Shown: positions 52,248 through 61,376, counted from the first letter of the stretch. The stretch: DNA of 64,000 nt from Eubacteriaceae bacterium (GCA_021770095.1 JAETRQ010000005.1:151862-215861); one strand, 5' to 3'. The notes: generated from the sequence alone by a model not told the origin. A program made the numbers and translations.

Positions 52248-53447
52248 ATGGACGCTTTAAACAAAAAAACGATTGAAGACATTGATGTTAAGGGCAAAAA
52301 AGTTCTTGCTCGCTGTGATTTTAATGTTCCGCTTAAAGACGGTGAAATCACAAACGACAAAAGAATCGTTGCTGCCCTTCCTACAATTAAGTATCTTATG
52401 GAAAACGGTGCAAAGGTTATTCTTTGTTCACATCTCGGCAGACCTAAGGGAGAATACAAGCCTGAATTCAGTCTTGCTCCTGTTGCAGCAAAACTTTCAG
52501 AATATCTTGGTGTTGAGGTTAAACTCGCTGAAGATCCTGAAGTAGTAGGCGAAAACGCAAAGGCTATGGCCGCTGACCTCAAAGATGGCGAGGTTATGCT
52601 CCTTGAAAATGTAAGATACAGAAAAGAAGAAACAAAGAATGAGGAGAATTTCTCAAAAGAACTTGCCTCACTTGCAGAAATTTTCGTTAACGATGCATTC
52701 GGTACAGCGCACAGAGCGCACTGTTCAACAACAGGTGTTGCATCTTATCTTCCTGCAGTATGCGGTTATCTTATCCAGAAAGAAATTAAGTTTATGGGCG
52801 GCGCACTTGCTGACCCTAAAAGACCGCTTGTTGCAATCCTCGGTGGTGCTAAGGTATCAGATAAGATTGGCGTAATTTCAAACCTTATTGAAAAATGTGA
52901 CACAATCATTATCGGCGGTGGTATGGCTTATACATTTATGAAGTATCTTGGTCATAATATCGGTGATTCTCTTCTTGAGGCTGACTGGGTTGAAAAAGCC
53001 GGTGAGATGATGAAGTCTGCTGAAGAAAAAGGTGTTAAGTTCCTTATTCCTGTTGATAACAAGGTTGGTAAGGAATACGACGAGAATACAGAATCTCAGA
53101 TTGTTAACAGTGATGAAATTCCTGATGGCTGGATGGGCCTTGATATCGGACCAAAGACACAGACAATGTTTGCTGATGCTATCAAAGGTGCAGGTACTGT
53201 AATCTGGAACGGACCTATGGGTGTATCTGAATGGGATAACTTTGCAGCAGGTACAATTTGTGTTGCAAAGGCTGTTGCAGAATCAGGCGCAATTTCAGTT
53301 ATCGGCGGCGGTGATTCAGTTGCTGCTGTTACAAAACTCGGTTTTGCTGATAAAATGAGCCACATTTCAACCGGCGGCGGTGCTTCGCTCGAATTCCTTG
53401 AGGGTAAAGATCTTCCGGGTATTTGCGCACTTGCTGACAAAGATTAA
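52248..53447 (+). CDS. pgk: Phosphoglycerate kinase
   Basis: 399 residues. Transfers phosphate from 1,3-bisphosphoglycerate to ADP in glycolysis. [16 protein letters not shown] and CSHLGRPKG form the substrate side, [11 protein letters not shown] and [16 protein letters not shown] follow; the nucleotide side has [12 protein letters not shown] and the C-terminal [13 protein letters not shown]...[15 protein letters not shown]. Ribosome-binding site AGAGAGG. First of pgk-tpiA-gpmI. Confidence 0.98.
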   Translation: MDALNKKTIEDIDVKGKKVLARCDFNVPLKDGEITNDKRIVAALPTIKYLMENGAKVILCSHLGRPKGEYKPEFSLAPVAAKLSEYLGVEVKLAEDPEVVGENAKAMAADLKDGEVMLLENVRYRKEETKNEENFSKELASLAEIFVNDAFGTAHRAHCSTTGVASYLPAVCGYLIQKEIKFMGGALADPKRPLVAILGGAKVSDKIGVISNLIEKCDTIIIGGGMAYTFMKYLGHNIGDSLLEADWVEKAGEMMKSAEEKGVKFLIPVDNKVGKEYDENTESQIVNSDEIPDGWMGLDIGPKTQTMFADAIKGAGTVIWNGPMGVSEWDNFAAGTICVAKAVAESGAISVIGGGDSVAAVTKLGFADKMSHISTGGGASLEFLEGKDLPGICALADKD

Positions 53448-53482
53448 TTTTTGATTGCTCCTTTTGTCCTTATGTTTCGTTA

Positions 53483-53543
53483 TTGTTAAAATTTCATTCG
53501 GTCACATATACAAAGTATGTTCCCTTCAGTGAAATTTTAACAA
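53483..53543. repeat. Palindromic intergenic element between pgk and tpiA
   Basis: TTGTTAAAATTTCA and TGAAATTTTAACAA form a perfect 14-bp inverted repeat around a 33-nt centre that itself has ATATAC/GTATGT complementarity. No T-tract follows, so it is not a plain terminator. It looks like a dispersed palindromic element or a processing hairpin that sets relative levels in the operon. Confidence 0.5.
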
Positions 53544-53606
53544 AGTCTTGCCTAAGAACAAAATTAGTTAATCAATATAAATATTGATAATAAGAGGTAT
53601 AAAGAA

Positions 53607-54374
53607 ATGAATAAAGATTTAAGAAAAGCAGTTATCGCTGGTAACTGGAAAATGAATAATACACCTGCACAGACTACTGCACTTATTAATGAAATGAAAC
53701 CGCTTGTTGCAGATGCAGATTGTGATGTAGTTCTTTGTGTGCCTTTTGTTGATGTTCCTGCAGCAGTTGAAGCTGCAAAAGGTTCAAACATCAAAATCGG
53801 TGCAGAGAATGTTCATTTTAAAGACAGCGGTGCTTATACAGGCGAAGTTTCTGCTGATATGCTCCTTGAACTTGGTGTTGAATATGTAGTTATCGGTCAC
53901 AGTGAAAGAAGACAGTATTTTGCTGAAACAGATCAGACTGTAAATCTCCGTACACTCAAGGCGCTTGAAAAAGGTCTCAAGCCTATTGTTTGCGTTGGTG
54001 AAACACTTGAGCAGAGAGAACTTGGATACACAGAAACACTTCTTAAATATCAGACAAAAATGGCACTTACCAATGTTACTGCTCAGCAGCTTGAAAATGT
54101 AATCATTGCATATGAGCCGGTTTGGGCTATCGGCACAGGTGTTACTGCTACTGCCGATCAGGCTGATGAAGGCAACGGATTTGTACGTGCTGCTATTGCA
54201 GAGGCTTATGGTGCTGATATGGCTGAAAAAGTAACCATTCAGTACGGCGGCTCAATGAATGCTAAGAATGCTGACGAACTTGTTGCTAAGGTGAATGTTG
54301 ACGGCGGACTTATCGGCGGCGCTTCACTTAAAGCTGAAGATTTTTCAGTTATTGTTAAGGCTGCAAGCAAATAA
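53607..54374 (+). CDS. tpiA: Triosephosphate isomerase
   Basis: 255 residues. Interconverts dihydroxyacetone phosphate and glyceraldehyde-3-phosphate. Active-site elements: AGNWKMN (Lys15), VVIGHSERRQYF (His), AYEPVWAIGTGVTAT (Glu plus loop 6), and the phosphate-binding IQYGGSMN and GLIGGASL. It is typical in length. Same strand as pgk with 159 nt between, which holds the palindrome. Confidence 0.98.
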   Translation: MNKDLRKAVIAGNWKMNNTPAQTTALINEMKPLVADADCDVVLCVPFVDVPAAVEAAKGSNIKIGAENVHFKDSGAYTGEVSADMLLELGVEYVVIGHSERRQYFAETDQTVNLRTLKALEKGLKPIVCVGETLEQRELGYTETLLKYQTKMALTNVTAQQLENVIIAYEPVWAIGTGVTATADQADEGNGFVRAAIAEAYGADMAEKVTIQYGGSMNAKNADELVAKVNVDGGLIGGASLKAEDFSVIVKAASK

Positions 54375-54388
54375 TTAAATATCAGATA

Positions 54389-54430
54389 AGTGGGTGGATT
54401 AAGGGCTGTTATGCCTGCGTTCCGCCCATT
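54389..54430 (+). other. Intergenic stem-loop between tpiA and gpmI
   Basis: AGTGGGTGGATT faces TTCCGCCCATT, a stem of about 10 bp including G-U pairs. No T-tract. Possible mRNA processing or stability element. Confidence 0.35.
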
Positions 54431-54469
54431 TCTCATTCATTAAATTACAGCAACGGAGGATATATAATT

Positions 54470-56005
54470 ATGAAAAAACCTGTAGTACTCTGTATTATGG
54501 ACGGTTTTGGTAAAAACAACAGTGAATACGGCAATGCAATTGCTGCTGCGAATAAAGTGAATCTCGATAAAATTATGGCTGAAAACCCATATACTTATAT
54601 CGGTGCATCAGGACTGGATGTTGGACTTCCTGACGGACAGATGGGTAACTCAGAAGTCGGTCACACCAATATCGGTGCAGGCAGAATTGTTTATCAGGAA
54701 CTCACAAGAATCACAAAGTCAATTGAAGACGGCGATTTTTATGAAAATGAAGCAATGATTGCTGCCGTGCAGAATGCGATTGATAACGGAACTTCTCTTC
54801 ATCTTATGGGCCTTATGAGTGACGGTGGTGTTCATTCTCATAATTCACACATCTGGGCAATTGTTAAACTTGCCAAGAAAATGGGACTTGACAGAGTTTA
54901 TCTTCACTGTATTATGGATGGCCGTGATGTTCCGCCAACCAGCGGTAAGGATTTTGTGAAAGATGCAATTGCAAAACTTGATGAAATCGGTGTTGGTAAA
55001 GTTGCAACAGTAGTCGGCAGATATTATGCTATGGACAGAGATAATAACTGGGACAGAGTTCAGAAGGCGTATGATGCACTTGTGTTCGGTAAAGGTATCA
55101 AAACAGATAATCCTGTTCAGGCTATTGAAGAATCTTATGAAAAAGTAGATGCTGACGGTAAGAATGTAACAGACGAATTCATTGAACCGACTGTATGTCT
55201 TGATAATGAAGGCAGAATCGGTGCAAATGACAGTGTAGTATTCTTTAACTTCCGTCCTGACAGAGCGAGAGAAATCACAAGAACTTTTGTTGATGATGCA
55301 TTCAAAGGTTTTGACAGAGAAAGATTCCCGCTCACATATGTTTGTATGACGCAGTATGATGCAACAATGCCGAATGTACTTGTTGCGTTCAAACCACAGA
55401 GTCTTGAAAATACACTCGGTGAATATCTTGCAAAGAATAATATGACCCAGCTGAGAATTGCTGAAACAGAAAAATATGCGCACGTAACTTTCTTCTTCAA
55501 CGGCGGTGTTGAGGCTGTTAATGACGGTGAGGACAGAATTCTTATCCCTTCACCAAAAGTTGCAACCTATGACCTTAAACCTGAGATGAGTGCTTATGAA
55601 GTTTCTGAAAAACTGGATGAAGCAGTTCTTTCAGGCAAATATGATGTAGTAATCGTTAACTTCGCGAACTGCGATATGGTTGGCCATACAGGTATATTTG
55701 ATGCGGCTGTAAGTGCTGTTGAGGCAGTAGATAAGTGCGTCGGCTCACTTTATGATGCTGTTAAAAAAATGAATGGCTGTCTGTTCATCACTGCTGACCA
55801 TGGTAATGCAGATATGATGAAAGAGCCGGACGGTTCACCATTCACTGCACACACAACAAACCCTGTTCCGTTCGTTGCTGCTAACTGCGGAGACGGCGTT
55901 GAACTGCGTGAAGGCGGCAGACTCTGTGACATTGCTCCGACAATGCTGAAGATGCTCGGTCTTCCTCAGCCTGAAGAAATGACAGGCGAGTCATTAATTA
56001 AATAA
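54470..56005 (+). CDS. gpmI: 2,3-bisphosphoglycerate-independent phosphoglycerate mutase
   Basis: 511 residues, an alkaline-phosphatase-fold Mn enzyme that interconverts 3- and 2-phosphoglycerate. VVLCIMDGFGKN holds the first metal Asp, PDGQMGNSEVGHTNIGAGR the phosphorylated Ser61, FNFRPDRAREITR, NFANCDMVGHTG and TADHGNADMM the remaining ligands. Ribosome-binding site CGGAGG. The Mn-dependent, spore-former type is often pH-sensitive. Last gene of the glycolytic run. Confidence 0.98.
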   Translation: MKKPVVLCIMDGFGKNNSEYGNAIAAANKVNLDKIMAENPYTYIGASGLDVGLPDGQMGNSEVGHTNIGAGRIVYQELTRITKSIEDGDFYENEAMIAAVQNAIDNGTSLHLMGLMSDGGVHSHNSHIWAIVKLAKKMGLDRVYLHCIMDGRDVPPTSGKDFVKDAIAKLDEIGVGKVATVVGRYYAMDRDNNWDRVQKAYDALVFGKGIKTDNPVQAIEESYEKVDADGKNVTDEFIEPTVCLDNEGRIGANDSVVFFNFRPDRAREITRTFVDDAFKGFDRERFPLTYVCMTQYDATMPNVLVAFKPQSLENTLGEYLAKNNMTQLRIAETEKYAHVTFFFNGGVEAVNDGEDRILIPSPKVATYDLKPEMSAYEVSEKLDEAVLSGKYDVVIVNFANCDMVGHTGIFDAAVSAVEAVDKCVGSLYDAVKKMNGCLFITADHGNADMMKEPDGSPFTAHTTNPVPFVAANCGDGVELREGGRLCDIAPTMLKMLGLPQPEEMTGESLIK

Positions 56006-56020
56006 TTAATCATAAAAATA

Positions 56021-56064
56021 ACAGTCCTGAATTATGCATGTGCCATAGTTCGGGACTGTCTTTT
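56021..56064. terminator. Shared gpmI / nucleotidyltransferase terminator
   Basis: ACAGTCCTGAA pairs with TTCGGGACTGT (one wobble) around a 17-nt loop, followed by CTTTTTATT. The C-terminal codons of the convergent gene lie within it. Confidence 0.8.
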
Positions 56065-56520
56065 TATTAATTCGATTTTCTCCAAATCTTTTGCGTTATT
56101 TTTATTCCGTCTGTAACTGTCTTTTGATGATGCTGTGTAGACTTTTAAGTATTGCTGAAGGTTTAAAAGGAAATATGAAACACCATTATCTTCAATCGTT
56201 TCAATGTCATGAATGTTTATATCAGCAAACGGTTTCAGACTTTCAATCGCCGCAAATGCAGTTTTGTAATGATTATATCTGAATTGATGTTCGTGCAAAT
56301 CTTCAAGTTTGTATCCTAATTCTTCTGTAAGCTGCTTGGTGATTTGCCAGTTTTCATTAATATATATTTCAGGTATCAGAATATCTATGTCATCAATATC
56401 ATATTGAGCATTTAATCTCTGTGACAATCCAAGCGAGCCGAAAAGCAACAATTTAATTCCATGATTTTGAAAGTGCTTTGCTATTCTTAAAAACTCGTTA
56501 TATTTATCTTTCGTTTTTAT
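56032..56520 (-). CDS. Nucleotidyltransferase-like protein, start codon non-canonical
   Basis: About 162 residues. LLLFGSLGLSQRLN and DIDDIDILIP resemble the GS...DxD core of minimal nucleotidyltransferases; LNLQQYLKVYTASSKDSYRRNKNNAKDLEKIELIK is a second conserved block of the family. Coding sequence clearly begins before the first in-frame TTG (56451): KDKYNEFLRIAKHFQNHGIK reads as helix. The only upstream start-like codon is ATA at 56520, 7 nt after GAGG and overlapping the trmB stop (TTATAA). Either AUA initiates, or an ATG has mutated. Relatives are sometimes misannotated as phosphoribosylanthranilate isomerase. Target unknown. Confidence 0.65.
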   Translation of the reverse strand: MKTKDKYNEFLRIAKHFQNHGIKLLLFGSLGLSQRLNAQYDIDDIDILIPEIYINENWQITKQLTEELGYKLEDLHEHQFRYNHYKTAFAAIESLKPFADINIHDIETIEDNGVSYFLLNLQQYLKVYTASSKDSYRRNKNNAKDLEKIELIKRQSRTMAHA

Positions 56521-57188
56521 AACCTTGCCTCAAGGCGGTAGATGGGGAAGCCTTGGGAGGCGAATTTGTTTTCGTATTCAGTAACAATATTTCCCTCAAA
56601 GTCACTGTTGTGCAAATCGAGTGAAATATTGCTGAGTTTGAATCCGCAGCTGCTGAACTGTTCAATTGAATATTCAAAGAAGTGCATATTGTCTGTTTTC
56701 TGACAGATGACGCCATCGGTTTTCATTACGGTTTTGAATATTTCAAGGAACCGCGGATTGGTCAGTCGATGGGCAGTATGTTTGTTCTTCGGGAATGGGC
56801 AGGAGAAATTTAGATATATTTCTTCAACCGAATTCGGCTCAAGATAAGACGGCAGGTATTCTGCCATTCCGCAGATGAATTTTATATTTGTCAGTCCCAT
56901 TTCTCTCGCAGAATCAATTGCGAGGATAAGTACATTCCTGTTCCTTTCAACACAAAGGATATTTTTATCGGGATTCTGTTTCGCAAAAGTGCAGCCGAAC
57001 TGACCTTTACCGCATCCGACTTCAAGGTAGACAGGATTACTGTTGCCGAATAGTTCTGCAAAGTTGAGGAAATGTTCTTCGTTCACTGCATCCTTGTAGT
57101 TGAGGGATTCATTTTTCATTATAATAAGATAATCCTGTGATGCTTTTTCAATTCTTTCATCCAGATTCTTTTTTCTTTTCATTCTCAT
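56517..57188 (-). CDS. trmB: tRNA (guanine-N7-)-methyltransferase
   Basis: 223 residues from the ATG at 57188, which has GGTGA 6 nt upstream; the in-frame ATG at 57200 does not. It methylates G46 of tRNAs with SAM. PVYLEVGCGKGQFG is the SAM-binding motif, EIYLNFSCPFPKNKHTAHRLTNPRFLEIF the family signature (usually NFSDPWPK; here NFSCPFPK, with Cys in place of Asp). It lies 22 nt downstream of the FAD oxidoreductase gene. Confidence 0.93.
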   Translation of the reverse strand: MRMKRKKNLDERIEKASQDYLIIMKNESLNYKDAVNEEHFLNFAELFGNSNPVYLEVGCGKGQFGCTFAKQNPDKNILCVERNRNVLILAIDSAREMGLTNIKFICGMAEYLPSYLEPNSVEEIYLNFSCPFPKNKHTAHRLTNPRFLEIFKTVMKTDGVICQKTDNMHFFEYSIEQFSSCGFKLSNISLDLHNSDFEGNIVTEYENKFASQGFPIYRLEARL

Positions 57189-57210
57189 ATTTTTCACCAT
57201 TTATTGTATA

Positions 57211-58806
57211 TTAATGTTCATCATCCAGTACGGCATGTGCGCATTTTACGCCGTCAACTGCGGCAGATATGATTCCGCCGGCATATCCTGCTCCTTCACC
57301 GCATGGATATACGCCTCTGATATTGCACTGTAAAAATTCATCACGCAGAATTCTTACAGAACTGGATGACCTTGTTTCAGGTGCAGTCAGCACCGCATCA
57401 TAGAGATTAAAACCATTGAGTTTTTTGTCCATTTCAACGATTGCGGATTTCATTGTTGCAGAAACTTTTGCCGGCAGGCAATAATCGAGATTTGTCAGTG
57501 TGACACCGGTTGGACAGGTTGGCTGCACATTACCAAGTTGTTTGCTTTCAATCCCTTTAAGGAAATCACCCACAAGTTGTGCAGGTGCATTATAGTTGCT
57601 GCCTGCAATTTTGTATGCGGTATGTTCAATCTCACGCTGATAATAAATACCTGCCAAAGCATGCTCACTTGGGAAATCTTTTGGCTCAATTCCCACGAGC
57701 AGAGCAGAGTTTGCATTTTCTCCGTCACGGGCAAGGCTGCTCATACCGTTGACGATAACGCCTTCTTTTTCACTTGCAGCGGCAACCACAGTTCCGCCCG
57801 GACACATACAGAATGTATACGCTCCCCGTTCGTGGAGCCCGTGACAGGCGAGTTTGTAATCGGCTGCACCGAGTTTTTTATGTCCTGCAAATTTACCATA
57901 TTGTGCTTTATTGATAAGGCTTTGCGGATGTTCAATTCTTGCACCGACAGAGAATGGTTTTTGTATGATTTCAACACCCATATTATACATCATCTCAACC
58001 GTATCTCTTGCACTGTGACCGATTGCCATAATGACACTGTCCGTTTCAATATCAATCCATTTGCCGCCGTGTGAGTAGGTGATACCATGCACAAATCCAT
58101 TTGCACAAATCAATTTCTCCAATTTGCACTCGAGTTTCACTTCACCGCCGAGTTTTTCAATTTCTTTTCTTATATTTTTAACAACGACTGCAAGGCGGTC
58201 TGTACCAATATGCGGTTTTGAGGAATACAAAATCTCCTCAGGTGCTCCCGCTTTATAAAGTTCTTCAAGAATTTTTCTGATAAAAGGACTTTTGATGCCT
58301 GTGGTGAGTTTGCCGTCAGAGAATGTACCTGCACCACCCTCACCGAACTGTACATTTGATTCTTCGTTGAGTTCTTTTGTTTTCCAGAATTTATTGACAT
58401 CCTCTGTTCTCGAGTCAACATCTTTTCCTCGTTCAAGGATAATCGGCTTTAATCCGGCCTGAGCAAGTATAAGTCCTGCAAACATCCCTGCAGGACCGAA
58501 TCCGACAACTATAGGTCTGAATTTGCTGATTCTTTTGTTTTCAGGCAGAGTGTAAATATATGGTTTTACAATCTGTACTTTATTTGATTTGCATTTGGAT
58601 ACAATCTGTTCTTCGTCCAGCGTGATTGTAACATCAACAGAGTAGGTAAAGTGGATATTGTCCTTTTTTCTTGCATCAATGCTTTTTTTGTATATAGTGT
58701 AGTTTTCAATATATTTGCTGTTGATTTTTAATATTTTTGCAGACTTTGCTTTCAGACTGCTTTCTTCTTCATCAAGAGCAAGTTTTATTTCGTTAATTCT
58801 AATCAT
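57211..58806 (-). CDS. FAD-dependent oxidoreductase (COG2509-like)
   Basis: 531 residues. An N-terminal domain of about 90 residues precedes the FAD fold, VVGFGPAGMFAGLILAQAGLKPIILERG (about 97-125). NVQFGEGGAGTFSDGKLTTGIKSP, CMCPGGTVVAAASE and the closing GVYPCGEGAGYAGGIISAAVDG match the uncharacterised NAD(P)/FAD dehydrogenase family. No function is proven. Next to trmB and a second, unrelated FAD protein (2 nt apart), which suggests a redox-linked operon. Confidence 0.88.
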   Translation of the reverse strand: MIRINEIKLALDEEESSLKAKSAKILKINSKYIENYTIYKKSIDARKKDNIHFTYSVDVTITLDEEQIVSKCKSNKVQIVKPYIYTLPENKRISKFRPIVVGFGPAGMFAGLILAQAGLKPIILERGKDVDSRTEDVNKFWKTKELNEESNVQFGEGGAGTFSDGKLTTGIKSPFIRKILEELYKAGAPEEILYSSKPHIGTDRLAVVVKNIRKEIEKLGGEVKLECKLEKLICANGFVHGITYSHGGKWIDIETDSVIMAIGHSARDTVEMMYNMGVEIIQKPFSVGARIEHPQSLINKAQYGKFAGHKKLGAADYKLACHGLHERGAYTFCMCPGGTVVAAASEKEGVIVNGMSSLARDGENANSALLVGIEPKDFPSEHALAGIYYQREIEHTAYKIAGSNYNAPAQLVGDFLKGIESKQLGNVQPTCPTGVTLTNLDYCLPAKVSATMKSAIVEMDKKLNGFNLYDAVLTAPETRSSSSVRILRDEFLQCNIRGVYPCGEGAGYAGGIISAAVDGVKCAHAVLDDEH

Positions 58807-58808
58807 AA

Positions 58809-59909
58809 TTATTTTACCTTATTGTATATTGCATCAGCGGTTTGGATTGCACTGTACCATGCGTGGTTAAGATTATATCCGCCGCATTCAAATTGTTTGT
58901 TTAAGATTTCACCGCAGGCGTATAATCCATTAATCATTTTGGATTCATATCCGTCAAATTCCTGCGTGTCTGCTCCTCCGCCCGTGATTTGAGCAAAGTC
59001 GTATCCTTTTGTACCTGTTATAATCAGTTTCCAATTCTTAGCGAAAAGTGCTGATTTTTCTATATCACCGTCGGATTGTTTTTCTATTATATCTGCCAGT
59101 GAACTGCCGAGAATACCGTTGAGATTTTTAAATTTACGTAAATAGTCTGTAATTTCACTGACAGTCATTTCAGGTATCAGGTCAAGCACAGCATGGCATT
59201 TTTTTGGATACTGTTCGTTGAAGTTTTGGCTGACAACTTCAGACAAATTCATTGTTACAATTCCTGACAGTCCGTAGTCCGTAAACAGAACTTCGCCGAA
59301 TTCTTCTTTTACCGGCTTATTGTCAAGCAATATCTTCATATTGCACTTTGCCCGTTTGCCTTTCAGTATCCTCGGATATTTGCTTGAGGATGTTAACTGA
59401 ACCAAAGCAGGGTAGAGGGGAGTTATACTGTGTCCAAGCTTTTTCAGCAATTTGTAACCGCTGCCGTCAGAACCGAGTTTTTCCTGTGCCATACCGCCGC
59501 AGGCAATCACGATATTGTCTGCATTAAATTTTCCTTTATCTGTACTGACACAAAGATTTTTGTCTATATCGATGACTTTGCATTGCGTTATGATTTCAAC
59601 ACCGCGTTTTGTACATTCGCTTTGCAATAAATCAACAACGGTGTTCGCCTGATTGGAGTATGGATAAATTCTGCCTTCTTCGTCGGTTTTGGTAATTAAT
59701 CCGATTGAATTGAAAAATGCAATTACTTCATTACTGCCTGTTGCATTTACATTTGACAGATTGCATCTGCCGTTGCCGGTTGCGAGTATTTTTTTTCCTG
59801 CCTGAGGAAGACGCTCCATAATTGTTACTTTATATTCGGGATTATTTTGTTTTAATCTGATTGCACAGGCAAGTCCGGCGGCACCTGCCCCGATTATAAT
59901 AGTGGTCAT
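58809..59909 (-). CDS. HI0933/BaiN-type NAD(P)/FAD oxidoreductase
   Basis: 366 residues from the ATG at 59909 after GGGAG; an open frame runs further upstream but overlaps the divergent rpmG promoter. IIIGAGAAGLACAIRLKQ and GKKILATGNGRCNLSN give the FAD-binding N-terminus; ITGTKGYDFAQITGGGADTQEFDGYESK and GLYACGEILN the C-terminal family signature. The family includes a putative dehydrogenase of bile-acid genes (BaiN), but most members have no known substrate. The gene is divergent from rpmG. Confidence 0.87.
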   Translation of the reverse strand: MTTIIIGAGAAGLACAIRLKQNNPEYKVTIMERLPQAGKKILATGNGRCNLSNVNATGSNEVIAFFNSIGLITKTDEEGRIYPYSNQANTVVDLLQSECTKRGVEIITQCKVIDIDKNLCVSTDKGKFNADNIVIACGGMAQEKLGSDGSGYKLLKKLGHSITPLYPALVQLTSSSKYPRILKGKRAKCNMKILLDNKPVKEEFGEVLFTDYGLSGIVTMNLSEVVSQNFNEQYPKKCHAVLDLIPEMTVSEITDYLRKFKNLNGILGSSLADIIEKQSDGDIEKSALFAKNWKLIITGTKGYDFAQITGGGADTQEFDGYESKMINGLYACGEILNKQFECGGYNLNHAWYSAIQTADAIYNKVK

Positions 59910-59994
59910 AACAGTACTCCCATACCATAGATAGTTATTGCCAATATATAATAGTATAATTTGTCCGTAAATGCAAATTTTTTTCAATAAAACC

Positions 59995-60023
59995 TTGACG
60001 AACCGTTGACACTGTGATATAGT
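59995..60023 (+). promoter_or_regulatory. rpmG-secE-nusG operon promoter
   Basis: TTGACG (59995-60000), 17 nt, TATAGT (60018-60023), about 120 nt before rpmG. The long leader that follows has CCTCGT (60031-60036) and ACGAGG (60099-60104), which can close one domain. Confidence 0.6.
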
Positions 60024-60141
60024 AGTCATACCTCGTAGTAGATTGATTAATAAAAGCCGACAGGCCTTATTTTTTTGTCTGCTTTGCTTTGCGTGGCAAC
60101 GAGGGAGATTATTTATCGAAATTATAACGGAGGTGCTATTT

Positions 60142-60291
60142 ATGAGAGTTAAGATTACCTTAGCTTGCACTGAATGCAAACAGCGCAATTACAACACAAT
60201 GAAAAACAAGAAGAATTCACCGGACAGACTTGAAATGAACAAGTATTGCCGCTTCTGTAAAAAACATACTCTTCACAGAGAGACAAAGTAA
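60142..60291 (+). CDS. rpmG: Ribosomal protein L33 (zinc-binding form)
   Basis: 49 residues behind [16 protein letters not shown] and [17 protein letters not shown] carry the four zinc cysteines, so this is the C+ form. First gene of rpmG-secE-nusG; starting points further upstream in this frame would fall within the leader. Confidence 0.97.
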   Translation: MRVKITLACTECKQRNYNTMKNKKNSPDRLEMNKYCRFCKKHTLHRETK

Positions 60292-60304
60292 TAGGAGGAC
60301 GAAA

Positions 60305-60685
60305 ATGGCTGAAGAAAAGAAGACTTCAAAAAAAGCTGAAAAAACAGAAAAGTCCAAGGCAAAAAAGAAGTCAAAGAAAAATCCTTTTAAATCCATTGCG
60401 TCATTCTTCAAAAGTGTAAAATCAGAAGGCAAAAAAGTTGTATGGGCAAAGGGCAAGGATGTTCTTAGAAATACAATTATTGTCTTAGTTGTTGTAACAA
60501 TCGTAGGTCTTTGTATCTATGGTGTTGATACCGTTCTTTCTCTCGGTATGAAAGGACTTAAAAACCTTGCAAACACAACCACAAGTGTTTCTCAGCAGGT
60601 TGAAGAATCAACATCTGCCGATACCGGCGAAGAGACAACTGCAGAGACCACAGCTGCAGAAGATACAACGCAGGCAGCCGAATAA
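60305..60685 (+). CDS. secE: Preprotein translocase subunit SecE with extra C-terminal tail
   Basis: 126 residues, twice the usual length of single-span Firmicutes SecE. A Lys-rich N-terminus, then FFKSVKSEGKKVVWAKGKDVLRNTI, which is the amphipathic SecE signature (usually E..KV.WP), and one membrane helix (about 60-80). The last 35 residues (Ser/Thr/Glu/Ala repeats, such as EETTAETTAAEDT) are extra, acidic and probably disordered on the outside. Located between rpmG and nusG, the normal position. Confidence 0.93.
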   Translation: MAEEKKTSKKAEKTEKSKAKKKSKKNPFKSIASFFKSVKSEGKKVVWAKGKDVLRNTIIVLVVVTIVGLCIYGVDTVLSLGMKGLKNLANTTTSVSQQVEESTSADTGEETTAETTAAEDTTQAAE

Positions 60686-60733
60686 TTATTATTGACGGAC
60701 TTGTTTAATAATCACTAATTCGGAGGGCTAAGT

Positions 60734-61261
60734 ATGGAAGAAGCAAAATGGTATGTTGCTCACACATTTTCAGGCTATGAAAATAAAGTTGCAAGCAATA
60801 TTCAGACTGTTGTTGAAAACCGCAATCTTCATGACCTTATCTATGAAGTTGCAATCCCGACTGAAACAGTTGTCGAAGTAAAAGATGACGGTACCAAAAA
60901 AGAGTATCAGAGAAAATTGATGCCGGGTTATGTTTTTGTAAAAATGATTATGACAGATGACAGTTGGTATGTTGTCCGCAACACCCGCGGCTGTACAGGA
61001 TTTGTTGGTCCTGAAAGCAAACCGGAACCATTAACAGATGAAGAAGTAAAGAAACTCGGTGTTGAAAAAATCAGCATTGAAGTATCCTATGAAGTCGGTG
61101 ATCTGGTTAATGTTATTGACGGTCCTCTTGAAGGATTTTCAGGTACTGTCGATGAAATTGATGTTGACAACAACAGTGTTCAGGTTACTGTATCTATGTT
61201 CGGCAGAGAAAATACAGTTGAATTTGAACTTGACCAGTTAGAAAAGGTCAAAGAAGATTAA
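60734..61261 (+). CDS. nusG: Transcription elongation/antitermination factor NusG
   Basis: 175 residues. WYVAHTFSGYENKVASNI at the N-terminus and RKLMPGYVFVKM, NTRGCTGFVG form the NGN domain; VGDLVNVIDGPLEGFSGTVDEID (near 122-146) is the KOW domain. It binds RNA polymerase and couples to ribosomal S10. Same operon as secE, 48 nt apart. Confidence 0.97.
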   Translation: MEEAKWYVAHTFSGYENKVASNIQTVVENRNLHDLIYEVAIPTETVVEVKDDGTKKEYQRKLMPGYVFVKMIMTDDSWYVVRNTRGCTGFVGPESKPEPLTDEEVKKLGVEKISIEVSYEVGDLVNVIDGPLEGFSGTVDEIDVDNNSVQVTVSMFGRENTVEFELDQLEKVKED

Positions 61262-61320
61262 TTCAGTAATTCGCAGTATATCTGCTTATTATCATTGATG
61301 CTCAATTGCCGTTGAGTTTC

Positions 61321-61350
61321 AATGGTGGGAGAGATTTAAGTCTCGCCATT
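61321..61350 (+). promoter_or_regulatory. Hairpin in the rplK leader, candidate L1 operator
   Basis: AATGG...GAGA pairs with TCTC...CCATT around GATTTAAG with a small bulge, 26-56 nt before rplK. L1 autoregulates the L11-L1 mRNA in many bacteria through such a leader site; here it is inferred from position. Confidence 0.45.
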
Positions 61351-61376
61351 TACCACAATATTAGGAGGAAATAATT

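Noticed and set aside
53483..53543. Plain rho-independent terminator of pgk
   Set aside because: Arms are AT-rich and no T-tract follows the right arm, so termination is not supported.
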